Assembly: GCF_028877475.1 (NCBI RefSeq)
Contig: NZ_CP113527.1
Span: forward strand, 4,147,501 to 4,211,500
Length of the DNA: 64,000 nt
Direction: 5' to 3'
Origin: Lysinibacillus irui
GTDB taxonomy: Bacteria; Bacillota; Bacilli; Bacillales_A; Planococcaceae
Both the position numbers and the translations under genes were made by a program. How positions within the stretch are numbered: position 1 is the first letter of the stretch; every line of letters begins with the position of its first letter. The notes under the pieces are model-generated. The model was not told the DNA's origin. It did not search any database and was given only the letters and a program-made list of their open reading frames with translations. Of the stretch, positions 24,519-32,382 are shown piece by piece.

Positions 24519-25457
24519 TTAATCAAGCTCACGCACTTTAATCGGGATTAATGTTCTTTCTAATTGCTCTCGATGCTGCTCATACTGAGGTGGCAACATT
24601 AATTGGCTACCCATTGTTTCTGGTGTTTCATCATGAGCAAATCCAGGAGGATCTGTAGCGATTTCAAATAAAATTTCGCCAGGTTCACGGAAATAAATCG
24701 CATTAAAATAATTACGATCTTTTACTTCCGTTACATGTTGTCCATGATTCATAACATACTCTTGCCATTCTAAATGATCCGTATTATCTTGAGCTCTCCA
24801 CGCAATATGGTGAACTGTCCCTACACCCATTTGACCACGTTGACCTGCAACTGTTTTTAAATCTACTGTATTGCCGATCTCTGCACTAGATTTATATCGA
24901 GTATAGTCACCTTCTGTCGCTACTTTTTCAAAACCCATTACCTCTGTTAAAACTTTTGCCGTTTCTTCAGGGTGGCTTGAATATAGAATAGCTCCACCAA
25001 AGCCTTTAATGGCAACTTCAGGTGTGACTTCACCAAATGTCCATTCATTTAATTCACCTTCAGCACGTGCAACGAGTTCAATATGCAGACCATGCGGATC
25101 ATCGAATTGAATGACTTGCTCACCAAAACGTTCAGCTTTTTGGAAAGGAACAGAGAACTTCGCTAAGCGATTCACCCAAAATGGTAGTGCCCCTTCTGGT
25201 ACAACATACGTTGTGACACCGACCTGACCGTCACCAATACGTCCTTGATAAGCATTAGCCCAAGGGAAGAATGTAATGATTGTTCCCGGTTTCCCACCTT
25301 TATCACCGAAATATAAATGATATGTGCCTGGATCATCAAAGTTTACTGTTTGTTTTACTAAACGTAAGCCTAACACTCCTGCATAAAAATCAATATTTTC
25401 TTGCGGATGTCCTACGATCGCTGTGATATGGTGAATACCTGCTGTATGTTTTTTCAT
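24519..25457 (-). CDS. Ring-cleaving dioxygenase (MhqO-like)
   Basis: This 312-residue extradiol-type dioxygenase has two VOC modules: HHITAIVGHPQENIDFYAGVLGLRLVKQTVNFDDPGTYHLYFGD and, in the second half, HHIAWRAQDNTDHLEWQEYV. Metal ligands are the His of GIHHIT and GTVHHIAW and the Glu of GEILFEIATDPPGF. Length and motifs match the MhqA/E/O enzymes that degrade 2-methylhydroquinone and catechol. The ATG at 25457 has AAGGGG 9-10 bases away; the ATG six codons earlier has no RBS. It is in the operon behind the MhqR-like operator at 26183-26200. Confidence 0.92.
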   Translation of the reverse strand: MKKHTAGIHHITAIVGHPQENIDFYAGVLGLRLVKQTVNFDDPGTYHLYFGDKGGKPGTIITFFPWANAYQGRIGDGQVGVTTYVVPEGALPFWVNRLAKFSVPFQKAERFGEQVIQFDDPHGLHIELVARAEGELNEWTFGEVTPEVAIKGFGGAILYSSHPEETAKVLTEVMGFEKVATEGDYTRYKSSAEIGNTVDLKTVAGQRGQMGVGTVHHIAWRAQDNTDHLEWQEYVMNHGQHVTEVKDRNYFNAIYFREPGEILFEIATDPPGFAHDETPETMGSQLMLPPQYEQHREQLERTLIPIKVRELD

Positions 25458-25533
25458 GTTAACAAGCCCCTTCATGACTAATTTATCTTACCTTTACTGT
25501 GCCCAATTACAACCTACCTCAAACTATATAAGC

Positions 25534-26127
25534 TTAGCGAATTGTATATAGCGCTTTAGACCAAGGGATTAATTGATCTAACATTTGATTTACTGAATCT
25601 GTTTGTACTTCTTTTGGTTTAAAGTCTGTTCCATTTTCAAAATCTGTGAATAATGATAGTGCTGGGTGAACACGTACATCTGCGATTAAAAGCTCGCCCA
25701 TAATGCCACGTAAATGTTCTGCTGCACGAGCACCGCCAACAGAACCATAAGATACGATTCCAGCTGCTTTGTTATTCCACTCTACACGTAAATAATCTAG
25801 TGCATTTTTTAATGCTCCTGTAATAGAGTGATTGTATTCTTGTACGATGAATACAAAACCATCTTGTTTAGCAATAATTTCTGACCAACCTTGTGCTCCT
25901 GAAGCATCTTGTCCTGGTTCGCCTAATAAAGGTAATTTATAATCAGCAATATCAATTACTGTATAATTTGCGTCACCGCGTTGATCTGCAATTTCCTTTA
26001 CCCATTGTGCTACTTGAGGGCTTACTCGCCCCTCACGAGTTGATCCAATAATAATACCAATATTTAATTCTGCCATTGTTTGTTCCTCCTCTTTTTTTGA
26101 ACTAAATAATTTATTCAAAAAACCCAT
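25534..26127 (-). CDS. NADPH-dependent FMN reductase (quinone/azo reductase type)
   Basis: This 197-residue flavodoxin-fold reductase shows GIIIGSTREGRVSPQVAQWV as phosphate-binding loop, FVFIVQEYNHSITGALKNALDYL and VSYGSVGGARAAEHLR. It probably reduces quinones or azo compounds with NADPH and FMN. Two starts have excellent RBSs: ATG at 26127 (AAGGAGG, 7 bases) and an in-frame ATG 17 codons later (GAGGAGG, 7-8 bases, protein begins MAELNIG). The short form is the family length; the extra Lys-rich leader is unusual. It is first in an operon behind an MhqR-like operator. Confidence 0.9.
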   Translation of the reverse strand: MGFLNKLFSSKKEEEQTMAELNIGIIIGSTREGRVSPQVAQWVKEIADQRGDANYTVIDIADYKLPLLGEPGQDASGAQGWSEIIAKQDGFVFIVQEYNHSITGALKNALDYLRVEWNNKAAGIVSYGSVGGARAAEHLRGIMGELLIADVRVHPALSLFTDFENGTDFKPKEVQTDSVNQMLDQLIPWSKALYTIR

Positions 26128-26182
26128 AATTGTACCTCCTTGCGAGAACTAAAGGTTTGAATTCATTTATCTTGAATTTATA

Positions 26183-26230
26183 TATCTTGAATTCGAGATA
26201 ATAATAACACGATATTTTATTAAACGTCAA
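26183..26230 (-). promoter_or_regulatory. Promoter with MhqR-like operator
   Basis: On the minus strand TTGACG (26225-26230), an 18-bp spacer and TATTAT (26201-26206) form a sigma-A promoter. Directly after it lies the palindrome TATCTTGAATTCGAGATA (26183-26200, reads as TATCTCGAATTCAAGATA on the minus strand), overlapping the start site. It closely resembles the operator known for the quinone-sensing repressor MhqR. A partial copy TATCTTGAATT lies at 26168-26178. No mhqR gene is in the window. Confidence 0.75.
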
Positions 26231-26252
26231 CACCTTTCTTTTTTAATTTTAA

Positions 26253-26280
26253 AAGGCAGAGAAATTTAGCTCTCTGCCTT
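26253..26280 (-). terminator. Terminator overlapping the YunG-like gene end
   Basis: Stem AAGGCAGAGA / TCTCTGCCTT. On the minus strand the 5' arm is inside the last codons, the stop codon is in the loop, and TTTTAAAATT follows. Confidence 0.75.
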
Positions 26281-26610
26281 ACTTAAAATCTTATCCACTT
26301 GTGATTTTAAATAACTATATTGGTCATCATTCGTATCTTGAAAAGCCTCTGCTCTATTTGAATCGATATCTTGATAGTCAATTATGTATGAAAACTGTTC
26401 CTTCGTAAAATCCATTCTTTCCCCATTAATTACATTATAAAAGTGCCAACCTTCATCAAGAAATGTCTTCTTTATGTCGCCACCAAGGATATTCTGTACA
26501 ACTAAAGAAGTGACTCCACATTGTCCTTTTGCAGGGTTATCTAAACTCCATTTAGAACTAGAATGAATCGACCAAGATTTTCTTAAGACACTTAATAACT
26601 CGTTGTTCAT
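26266..26610 (-). CDS. YunG-like conserved small protein
   Basis: This 114-residue soluble protein resembles B. subtilis YunG. A helical N-terminus is followed by WSLDNPAKGQCGVTSLVVQNILGGDIKKTFLDEGWHFYNVINGERMDFTKEQF. The Cys in QCGVTSLV, a His in GWHFYN and the Asp in RMDFT could form a papain-like Cys-His-Asp arrangement, an inference from spacing only. AAGGAG is 10 bases before the ATG. It follows a GNAT gene by about 24 bases, so the two may be co-transcribed. The function is unknown. Confidence 0.8.
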   Translation of the reverse strand: MNNELLSVLRKSWSIHSSSKWSLDNPAKGQCGVTSLVVQNILGGDIKKTFLDEGWHFYNVINGERMDFTKEQFSYIIDYQDIDSNRAEAFQDTNDDQYSYLKSQVDKILSKAES

Positions 26611-26633
26611 GTCAAAGCGCTCCTTACAAATAT

Positions 26634-27158
26634 TTAAAATGGTACTTCATCTATTTTAATGGGTGTAGTTTCTCCTAAAACCCAATCATCTTTAATGGCA
26701 CCATACAAAATACTATCTGTCACTGTACCATCTTCGTTTTCCCACGCATTTCTCAAATAGCCTTCTTTCACAAAACCAGCTTTACTAAAGCACTTGCGCA
26801 TGCCAATATTATCAACCCTTGTATAGCCTTCAATACGGATCTTACCTTTTTCGCCAAATAAATAATCTTGTAGCCAACGTAGTGCTTGGACACCGTATCC
26901 TTTCCCTCTACATTTTGCATCTAAACGAATATCAAAAAGAGGGATAGTATCGCCTATATCATGAATAATCATAACCCCTATTTTTTCTTCATTTTCAAGT
27001 AACCAATATGTTTCACGATCGTCTTTAAAAAAGCCCTTTGCATACGCTGCTCGAACAGACTCTGCTTTTACATGCTGATCCGTGTGATAAAACCATTCAT
27101 TTTGTGTTAAAAAATGTACTAATGCATCAATTTCATCTACAAATAATTTGATGTCCAT
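26634..27158 (-). CDS. GNAT-family acetyltransferase (RimJ/RimL type)
   Basis: This protein of 174 residues has the acetyl-CoA motif A RLDAKCRGKGYGVQALRWL, and motif B VDNIGMRKCFSKAGFVKEGYLRNA typical of the RimJ/RimL-like group that acetylates protein N-termini or small amines. The ATG at 27158 lies 6 bases from AAGGAG, the GTG just before only 3. It stands between an Lrp/AsnC regulator and the YunG-like gene on the same strand, likely one operon. The substrate is unknown. Confidence 0.88.
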   Translation of the reverse strand: MDIKLFVDEIDALVHFLTQNEWFYHTDQHVKAESVRAAYAKGFFKDDRETYWLLENEEKIGVMIIHDIGDTIPLFDIRLDAKCRGKGYGVQALRWLQDYLFGEKGKIRIEGYTRVDNIGMRKCFSKAGFVKEGYLRNAWENEDGTVTDSILYGAIKDDWVLGETTPIKIDEVPF

Positions 27159-27172
27159 CACTATCTCCTTCT

Positions 27173-27595
27173 TTAATAAATGTCGTCACATATATCAGAA
27201 AAGATAAAATTAGTTTTTGTATGTGCATATGGTTGTAATTCATCAATAAATTGTTCTACATCAGAAAAAGATTGAAAATGGGCTTTTAATAAAAAACAAG
27301 CTTCACCAGATATTCGATAACAAAAATCCATATTTGTATAAGCCTTAATATAATCTTTAAAATCCGCATAGCGATTATTTTTGATTGTTGCTTCGATTAT
27401 AGCTTCAATTGGAAAACCTAATGCCTTTTGATTTATATCTAGTGTATACCTCTTAATAACTTCTTGTTCCTCTAATTGCTTTACTCTTTCACGTACAGCT
27501 GGTGCAGATAAATGTACCCTTCTCCCTAATTCACTTATGGAAATCCGACTATCTTTTTTCAACTCTTTTAGTATCATTTCGTTAATGAAATCCAT
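27173..27595 (-). CDS. Lrp/AsnC-family transcriptional regulator
   Basis: This regulator has 140 residues from the chosen ATG at 27595, which follows AAGAAGGGA and gives the normal family length. The helix-turn-helix is ILKELKKDSRISISELGRRVHLSAPAVRERVKQLEEQEVI. A RAM effector domain of beta-alpha-beta type follows (about 65-140). It probably senses an amino acid. It is divergent from an AhpD-like gene and precedes a GNAT gene by 14 bases. Confidence 0.92.
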   Translation of the reverse strand: MDFINEMILKELKKDSRISISELGRRVHLSAPAVRERVKQLEEQEVIKRYTLDINQKALGFPIEAIIEATIKNNRYADFKDYIKAYTNMDFCYRISGEACFLLKAHFQSFSDVEQFIDELQPYAHTKTNFIFSDICDDIY

Positions 27596-27700
27596 TTTGG
27601 AAATATCCCTTCTTTTTAAAAGAAAATAATAACATCTTCCTTCGAATGTGTATGTCAACTTCGTTATTCACATTTTACACTAATTAAAGGAGGGATGTTT

Positions 27701-28105
27701 ATGACACTAATTCATTTACACGACAAAGGCTTAACGCCATTTCAACAACTTTTAGGCTATAACGAGGGCATACAGCTGCACTGGCAACAGTTGGGCGAGG
27801 TACTCGAAAAGGATGGGCATTTATCTGCTCCATTAAAAGAAGAGGTTCGCAAAACATTGGCTCAAAAAAATGGTTGTCAATATTGTAAGGCAAAGGGAAA
27901 ACCCGATCCACAGCATTATGATGAGAAAACAGCGATATGTACAGGGTTTGCCGAAGCCTTCCTAGCCTCAAAAGGCCATACAGCTCCTAATGTCACGGCT
28001 GTTTTAAAAGACTATTTAACAGAGGCAGAAATTAGTGAGCTGCTAGCATTTATTTGCTTTACAACAGCACAGCAATATTTTGGCGCTCTCATGCAATTAA
28101 AATAA
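27701..28105 (+). CDS. Carboxymuconolactone-decarboxylase/AhpD-like protein
   Basis: This 134-residue protein has the AhpD-like helical fold with NGCQYCKAKG (CxxC near residues 55-58), but the usual His two or three positions later is replaced by a Lys-Gly stretch. Such proteins are peroxidase-like or thiol-disulfide reductases. The ATG at 27701 follows GGAGG by 6 bases; the ATG at 27695 overlaps the RBS. It is divergent from the Lrp/AsnC gene, which may regulate it. The substrate is unknown. Confidence 0.82.
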   Translation: MTLIHLHDKGLTPFQQLLGYNEGIQLHWQQLGEVLEKDGHLSAPLKEEVRKTLAQKNGCQYCKAKGKPDPQHYDEKTAICTGFAEAFLASKGHTAPNVTAVLKDYLTEAEISELLAFICFTTAQQYFGALMQLK

Positions 28106-28109
28106 AACA

Positions 28110-28135
28110 GAACTAGGGTATTTCCCTAGTTCCTA
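28110..28135 (+). terminator. Intrinsic terminator
   Basis: Stem GAACTAGGG / CCCTAGTTC with a 5-base loop just after the AhpD-like gene. The T-run is weak. Confidence 0.6.
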
Positions 28136-28220
28136 TCAGTTTATTTTTAGCATTCTATCCATCACTTTAAATACTCTATTAGTTTGTTCAACTGCCCTAA
28201 CTGTCACTTTTGCCATTCTA

Positions 28221-28727
28221 TCATTCTGCTGCCATCGCATCTGCCTTTGTTATGTGAACAGTTCCAAATGGATGATTTGGTGGTGCATAAATCGAATAAA
28301 GCTTTAGCGGTTTATTGCCTGTATTCGTAAGATTATGCCAAGTTCCTGCAGGTACCATGATAGCCGTATCTTCTGAGACATATCGTTGATCATTTAAATA
28401 ATCCTTTGTAGGACCCATTTGTACTACTCCATGTCCCTCCTCAATACATATAAATTGATCGACATGAGGATGAACTTCTAAGCCTATATCTTCACCTATA
28501 TTGAGACTCATCACCGTTACTTGTAGGTTTTTACCTGTCCACAATGCTGTGCGATAATTTTTGTTTTGCTTTGTTACCTCTTCAATGTCTACAATGAATG
28601 GCTCAGGCCCATAGTCAGTTCTTACAATCTTTCTTTCCCCCTGCTCTATTTGATTTGGATAGGTCCAATAAACCGGATGATAGCCATAATAATACATTTG
28701 GTTATTTCCATAATAAGGGTGATACAT
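28221..28727 (-). CDS. Cupin protein with Tyr-rich N-terminus, probable spore protein
   Basis: This 168-residue protein has a Tyr/Asn/Pro-rich leader (MYHPYYGNNQMYYYGYHPVYW) and a single cupin domain (about 55-160). Cupin motif 1 is LEVHPHVDQFICIEEGHG, with two His and a Gln/Glu, and motif 2 is MVPAGTWHNLTNTGN with His. A metal site is therefore present, giving a possible isomerase, oxygenase or binding role. The upstream ACC-N16-CATAAACTA fits sigma-K, and the leader resembles the Tyr-rich protein at 6172-6570, so mother-cell expression and coat association are likely. The RBS AGAGGA is 10 bases from the ATG. Confidence 0.83.
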   Translation of the reverse strand: MYHPYYGNNQMYYYGYHPVYWTYPNQIEQGERKIVRTDYGPEPFIVDIEEVTKQNKNYRTALWTGKNLQVTVMSLNIGEDIGLEVHPHVDQFICIEEGHGVVQMGPTKDYLNDQRYVSEDTAIMVPAGTWHNLTNTGNKPLKLYSIYAPPNHPFGTVHITKADAMAAE

Positions 28728-28757
28728 TCAACTCAATCCTCTCACGCATAATAACAT

Positions 28758-28785
28758 TAGTTTATGCAGTTGAATGAAAGAAGGT
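28758..28785 (-). promoter_or_regulatory. Sigma-K-like promoter of the cupin gene
   Basis: On the minus strand ACC (28783-28785), 16 bases, then CATAAACTA (28758-28766). The expected start lies about 23 bases before the ATG. Confidence 0.55.
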
Positions 28786-28819
28786 ACACCTATAAAAAGA
28801 GTGGGCGAAGTTGTCATGT

Positions 28820-28963
28820 ATGAGAGACTGGTCAAAAAGCTATCTATCTAGTAGTACTGCGATAAAATGGGTTTCTGAACAAGGAGTTGAAGATGATTGG
28901 AAACGAGATGCCGAAGCAGAGCTTGGATTTAGCTTGCACGATCCTACTGCTGGTGTACTATGA
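28820..28963 (+). CDS. Possible 47-residue small ORF or gene remnant
   Basis: This open frame reads MRDWSKSYLSSSTAIKW then SEQGVEDDWKRDAEAELG and ends in FSLHDPTAGVL. Its residue choice looks coding, but no convincing RBS precedes the ATG. It lies on the opposite strand to both neighbours. It may be the end of a lost gene. I do not recognise the family. Confidence 0.35.
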   Translation: MRDWSKSYLSSSTAIKWVSEQGVEDDWKRDAEAELGFSLHDPTAGVL

Positions 28964-28982
28964 GTTCCCTGCTAAAGGCAAC

Positions 28983-30104
28983 TCACGACTCAGACAATTC
29001 CTTTTTTAAACGCTTCCGAAAGCCCTCATCTGTAAGAAATTTCAATTGAAAACTATTCATACTATTAGATAATTTCAGTTGTTCCATCGTATTTAAGTCG
29101 TTAGCAAAAAAGGCGATTTCCGTTTGATTCCCTTTTTTATCTTCCGCGTAGGCAGCTAAAGTTAACACAAAAGCTGTCGATCCCCCCTTTTGGCCTGCAT
29201 GTTTGAGCCATTCTTGATTTTTGGGGTTAAGCATCAACTGCTCCATTACAGGATCTAAGTACTTATGTACATCTTCACTAAAATAATTTTTACTATTCAA
29301 TTTTTCTAAAATAGAGATGTAATTGTCTGTGGAAGCCCTTATTAAACGATCAGACCATACCTTTTGAAAATCCATATTGAGCATTTTTAGTGCCTTTGCT
29401 TTCTCTTCTTTTGTTAAAGGGAGCTCTACCCAATTCTCGTGAATAGTCAATGCCCTTTCTCGATATTCAGTCATATCCATATCTCTTAAAGCTGTTAATG
29501 TTTCTTTTTTCGTTAAACTCTTTTCCTCCATTAATTGAGTGGGAATATAGATAGCACTTACGATTGGATATAGGGGCTCATGCTCTTTTACAGCGAGTTG
29601 TGTAAGAACATCATTTACATATTGAAGACCGAGTATATGCATTAAGTAATCCGTATTCGCATTGGAACTATACGCAATCATACCGTTTGCTACCTCGCTC
29701 AAAGGGACACTTTCCATACCCTGAAGGTCTAATTGTGCTAACCATGCTTCATGTGCACCGCCATCTGTTTTAGGAATATAAAATGGCTCTAATTCCTTTA
29801 GATCGACCTGTTGCTGAGGATTAATACGACCATCTGCTGCCTGTTGCGCATAAGCGATGGCTACGATTATTTTAACCGTACTTGCAAGCGGTAACGGTTC
29901 CTTTGTATTGAGCTCCACCCAATGTTGTTGATTGTATTGAATTGCTACAGAAACATTTTTATCTTCTTTATGTTCCTTGATAAATTGCACAATATATTCA
30001 GGATCATCCTTCTTAATTTCCTTCTGAAACTTCCAAAAGACAATGCCTAGTACTGATACTGCACAAACTAAAACAGTGCCAATCACCCAAAACAACGTTC
30101 TCAT
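28983..30104 (-). CDS. Membrane-anchored serine hydrolase, class A beta-lactamase fold
   Basis: This 373-residue protein has an N-terminal signal anchor (residues 4-25) and an extracytoplasmic beta-lactamase/transpeptidase-like domain. The three catalytic elements are visible: S75-T-V-K78, S146-S-N148 and K306-G-G. The class A omega-loop glutamate motif is not obvious, and an unusual insertion of about 100 residues lies between the SxN and KGG boxes. The role could be a penicillin-binding carboxypeptidase-like enzyme or a weak beta-lactamase. It is a single gene. Confidence 0.85.
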   Translation of the reverse strand: MRTLFWVIGTVLVCAVSVLGIVFWKFQKEIKKDDPEYIVQFIKEHKEDKNVSVAIQYNQQHWVELNTKEPLPLASTVKIIVAIAYAQQAADGRINPQQQVDLKELEPFYIPKTDGGAHEAWLAQLDLQGMESVPLSEVANGMIAYSSNANTDYLMHILGLQYVNDVLTQLAVKEHEPLYPIVSAIYIPTQLMEEKSLTKKETLTALRDMDMTEYRERALTIHENWVELPLTKEEKAKALKMLNMDFQKVWSDRLIRASTDNYISILEKLNSKNYFSEDVHKYLDPVMEQLMLNPKNQEWLKHAGQKGGSTAFVLTLAAYAEDKKGNQTEIAFFANDLNTMEQLKLSNSMNSFQLKFLTDEGFRKRLKKELSES

Positions 30105-30157
30105 ATTCTCCTCCCATCACTCTGCTACTTCCAGCAACCATCGCTGTAGACGATTGA

Positions 30158-30278
30158 TTATTTAAGCGTAACGCTATTTTCTGTGCTTATTTCTTCTGGT
30201 AGCATCACTCCCACAAGGATACAAATAGAAGCTCTTGTTTGATTCAAGGCAAACTCCATCGCTGTTAGCCGTTGTCAT
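30158..30278 (-). pseudogene. Degenerate ORF remnant between serine hydrolase and SRPBCC genes
   Basis: On the minus strand GGAGG lies six bases before an ATG at 30278, which opens a 34-codon frame to 30174 of unlikely composition. In another frame QRLTAMEFALNQTRASICIL then VGVMLPEEISTENSVTLK to a TAA at 30158 looks coding but has no start near the RBS. I read this as a decayed gene end. Confidence 0.25.
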
Positions 30279-30289
30279 ACCCTTCCTCC

Positions 30290-30733
30290 TCAATGAATTA
30301 ACGAAGCTCTTAAAGTACTAATTCCATTCTCTACATATCCTTTGAGGCATGTTAACGTATAAACCCAGCCCTCTTTTTGACCCATCATTTTTGCCACAAT
30401 TTCTGGGTCATGTGCATTAAATCCTGACTCCACTACAGTAATAATCGTTTCCTTTTCTGACTCTTCAAGGGTAATGGTAACCATTGTCACTTCTCCTTGC
30501 TCTTCGCCCCAAACAAACACAATTTTTTTACTGGCCTCCAATTCCAGCACGGTGATGACACCCTCGAACTGATATTCATCATATTTAAGCGTAATTCTTT
30601 TACCCACTCCCCATCTTTCAGAGCTGCTAGAGAACCAATAGTTCCCGATCTCAGTGGGAGAAATAATGGCTTCAAATACTTTATGGGCTGGCTGATTAAT
30701 TTTTAATTTTGTCGTCACACTCGTATTGATCAT
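30290..30733 (-). CDS. SRPBCC/AHSA1-like protein
   Basis: This small soluble protein of 147 residues has the START/Bet v1-like AHSA1 fold: TKLKINQPAHKVFEAIISPTEIGNYWFSSSSERWGVGKRITLKY, then GWVYTLTCLKGYVENGI at the end. Such proteins bind hydrophobic ligands or act in stress responses; no catalytic residue is known. Several ATG codons follow AAAAAGGG; the one at 30733 has the best spacing (9 bases). It is a single gene. Confidence 0.85.
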   Translation of the reverse strand: MINTSVTTKLKINQPAHKVFEAIISPTEIGNYWFSSSSERWGVGKRITLKYDEYQFEGVITVLELEASKKIVFVWGEEQGEVTMVTITLEESEKETIITVVESGFNAHDPEIVAKMMGQKEGWVYTLTCLKGYVENGISTLRASLIH

Positions 30734-30814
30734 CGTCATCATCCCTTTTTATAATGTCTATCTTACACCTTCGCCAAATTTTCCCTTTTACCTCCTTCAA
30801 AATAAAAATTCAAT

Positions 30815-30848
30815 AAAAAAGATGCGATTCTCCTAATAGAAGAATCGC
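30815..30848 (-). terminator. Terminator of the ABC-F gene
   Basis: Stem GCGATTCT / AGAATCGC, extended by outer pairs, followed on the minus strand by TTTTTTATTG. Confidence 0.8.
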
Positions 30849-30857
30849 ACTTTTTAT

Positions 30858-32306
30858 TTAAAATATCTTTTTATTTTCTATTACAAACTGGACATCCGCT
30901 ACATTTTTGATGAACTTTTTATCATGCGTGACAAAGATGATTGTTCCTTCATAGGCAGCCATAAATTGCTCAAGCGCTTCTAATGCATGAATATCTAAGA
31001 AATTAGTCGGCTCATCCAATAGTAAAATATTATAGTTTCCCAAAAATAGCTGACAGAGCTGGAGGCGTATGGCTTCTCCACCACTTAAAAACTTTACGAC
31101 TTTTTGTATATCGGTTCCTATAAACTGCATGGAATGAAGCACACTTCGTAATAGGCCTTCATCATATTCAGAGCGATTTTCCAAAAATTGCAGAACGGTC
31201 TCCTCGCTTTTAAATTGATAGCTCATCTGTAGGAAATGACCTATCTTAGCCTTAGGGGAGATGGTTAATCCTTCACCATTATTAGCGATATGTCGTAGTA
31301 AGGTACTTTTACCACAACCGTTACTACCTGTAAGCGCAATTTTTTTACCCAATGGTATTTGAAAGCTTACATTATCCAATAGTACCTTTTCCTGAACGTG
31401 TAAACAGAGCTGCTCGGCCATAATCGGAAATTTATTGTGTAGTTTTAAAGGCTTCGGTTGCCGGAAAACTATTTTTCTCTCTCCCTGTACAGCCTCTACT
31501 TTCCGGAGCTTTTCTATTCGATGCTCGATGGCTTTAGCTGCACGCTGCACAGATTTTTGACTTGTGCCTTTGGACTTTGTCATAAACATACGATTCGGTT
31601 TTGCGTTAGCCTCTCTTTTCGACATACTACCTGCTTGAGCAATTTTTTCAGCTTTTTTCAGCTTTTCATCAACAGCTTTTTCAAGTCTGCTTTTTTCTTT
31701 CAAGTATTGGTCATATGCTTGACTTTGCTGATCTCGTTCTAATTGCTTTTGGTAAGCATAATCACTGTAATTGCCCGCATAAATTGTGATCTTACCATTT
31801 TCAACTTCCCATATGGTTGTAACCAGATCATCTAGTACAGCACGATCGTGACTTATTAGTATAAGTGCCCCATAATAATAGCGCAATTCATCAAGTAGAA
31901 ACGAAATACCCTTTTGATCCAAATGTGTTGTTGGCTCATCAATGAGCAAAGCTTCCTCATAAATAGAAAATAATTGTGCTAGCTTTAATCGTGTTTGCTC
32001 TCCACCACTAAGCTGGTCAGATTGCTTGGGTACGGCAAGTTTGCCCAATAAGGCTGGATCTGGTTTAGTGGATGTCGGTGCTTCCACTTGTTCAAAATAC
32101 CCGAAATGAACATGGCTTTTTATCCTCCCGTTTGTTAGTCGAATCTTCCCAGCAAGTAATTTCATTAATGTACTTTTACCAGCACCATTTTTACCAACGA
32201 TTCCTATTCGGTCAAATTGATGCACAGCTAATTTTTCTATATTCAATATCTCTTGATCTAAATAAGTCACGACTACATTCTCTAATTCAAAGCAAACCTT
32301 TTCCAT
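30858..32306 (-). CDS. ABC-F ribosome-protection protein (antibiotic-resistance class)
   Basis: This soluble protein of 482 residues has two ABC ATPase domains and no membrane segment. Domain 1 has Walker A GKNGAGKST (about 38-46), signature LSGGEQTRL and Walker B ALLIDEP. Domain 2 has GSNGCGKST, LSGGEAIRL and ILLLDEP. The charged linker between them (about 195-275, YQKQLERDQQSQAYDQYLKE ... SMSKREANAKPNRMF) is of the Vga/Lsa/VmlR/Msr type that reaches the peptidyl-transferase centre and displaces bound drugs. The drug range (lincosamides, pleuromutilins, streptogramins or macrolides) cannot be fixed. Expression is surely attenuated by the long leader upstream. The RBS is GGGAGG, 7 bases before the ATG. 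Confidence 0.92.
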   Translation of the reverse strand: MEKVCFELENVVVTYLDQEILNIEKLAVHQFDRIGIVGKNGAGKSTLMKLLAGKIRLTNGRIKSHVHFGYFEQVEAPTSTKPDPALLGKLAVPKQSDQLSGGEQTRLKLAQLFSIYEEALLIDEPTTHLDQKGISFLLDELRYYYGALILISHDRAVLDDLVTTIWEVENGKITIYAGNYSDYAYQKQLERDQQSQAYDQYLKEKSRLEKAVDEKLKKAEKIAQAGSMSKREANAKPNRMFMTKSKGTSQKSVQRAAKAIEHRIEKLRKVEAVQGERKIVFRQPKPLKLHNKFPIMAEQLCLHVQEKVLLDNVSFQIPLGKKIALTGSNGCGKSTLLRHIANNGEGLTISPKAKIGHFLQMSYQFKSEETVLQFLENRSEYDEGLLRSVLHSMQFIGTDIQKVVKFLSGGEAIRLQLCQLFLGNYNILLLDEPTNFLDIHALEALEQFMAAYEGTIIFVTHDKKFIKNVADVQFVIENKKIF

Positions 32307-32332
32307 GTTGCTACCTCCCGAAATTTAATTTT

Positions 32333-32382
32333 CGTATCGATAGCTATGGTATCGATACGAGCTTCTATTAAAAGCTCGTATC
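32333..32382 (-). promoter_or_regulatory. Two mutually exclusive hairpins before the ABC-F RBS
   Basis: Hairpin 1 pairs 32354-32364 with 32372-32382 (11 bp, GATACGAGCTT arms). Hairpin 2 pairs 32333-32342 with 32350-32359 (10 bp, CGTATCGATA arms). They share 32354-32359, so only one can form. The stop codon of the second leader ORF lies inside hairpin 1, so a ribosome there should favour hairpin 2. A small stem at 32319-32334 touches the ABC-F RBS. Confidence 0.75.

Noticed and set aside
28983-30104. Clinical-type class A beta-lactamase
   Set aside because: SxxK, SxN and KGG are present, but the class A omega-loop Glu motif is not seen and the length and insertion do not fit.
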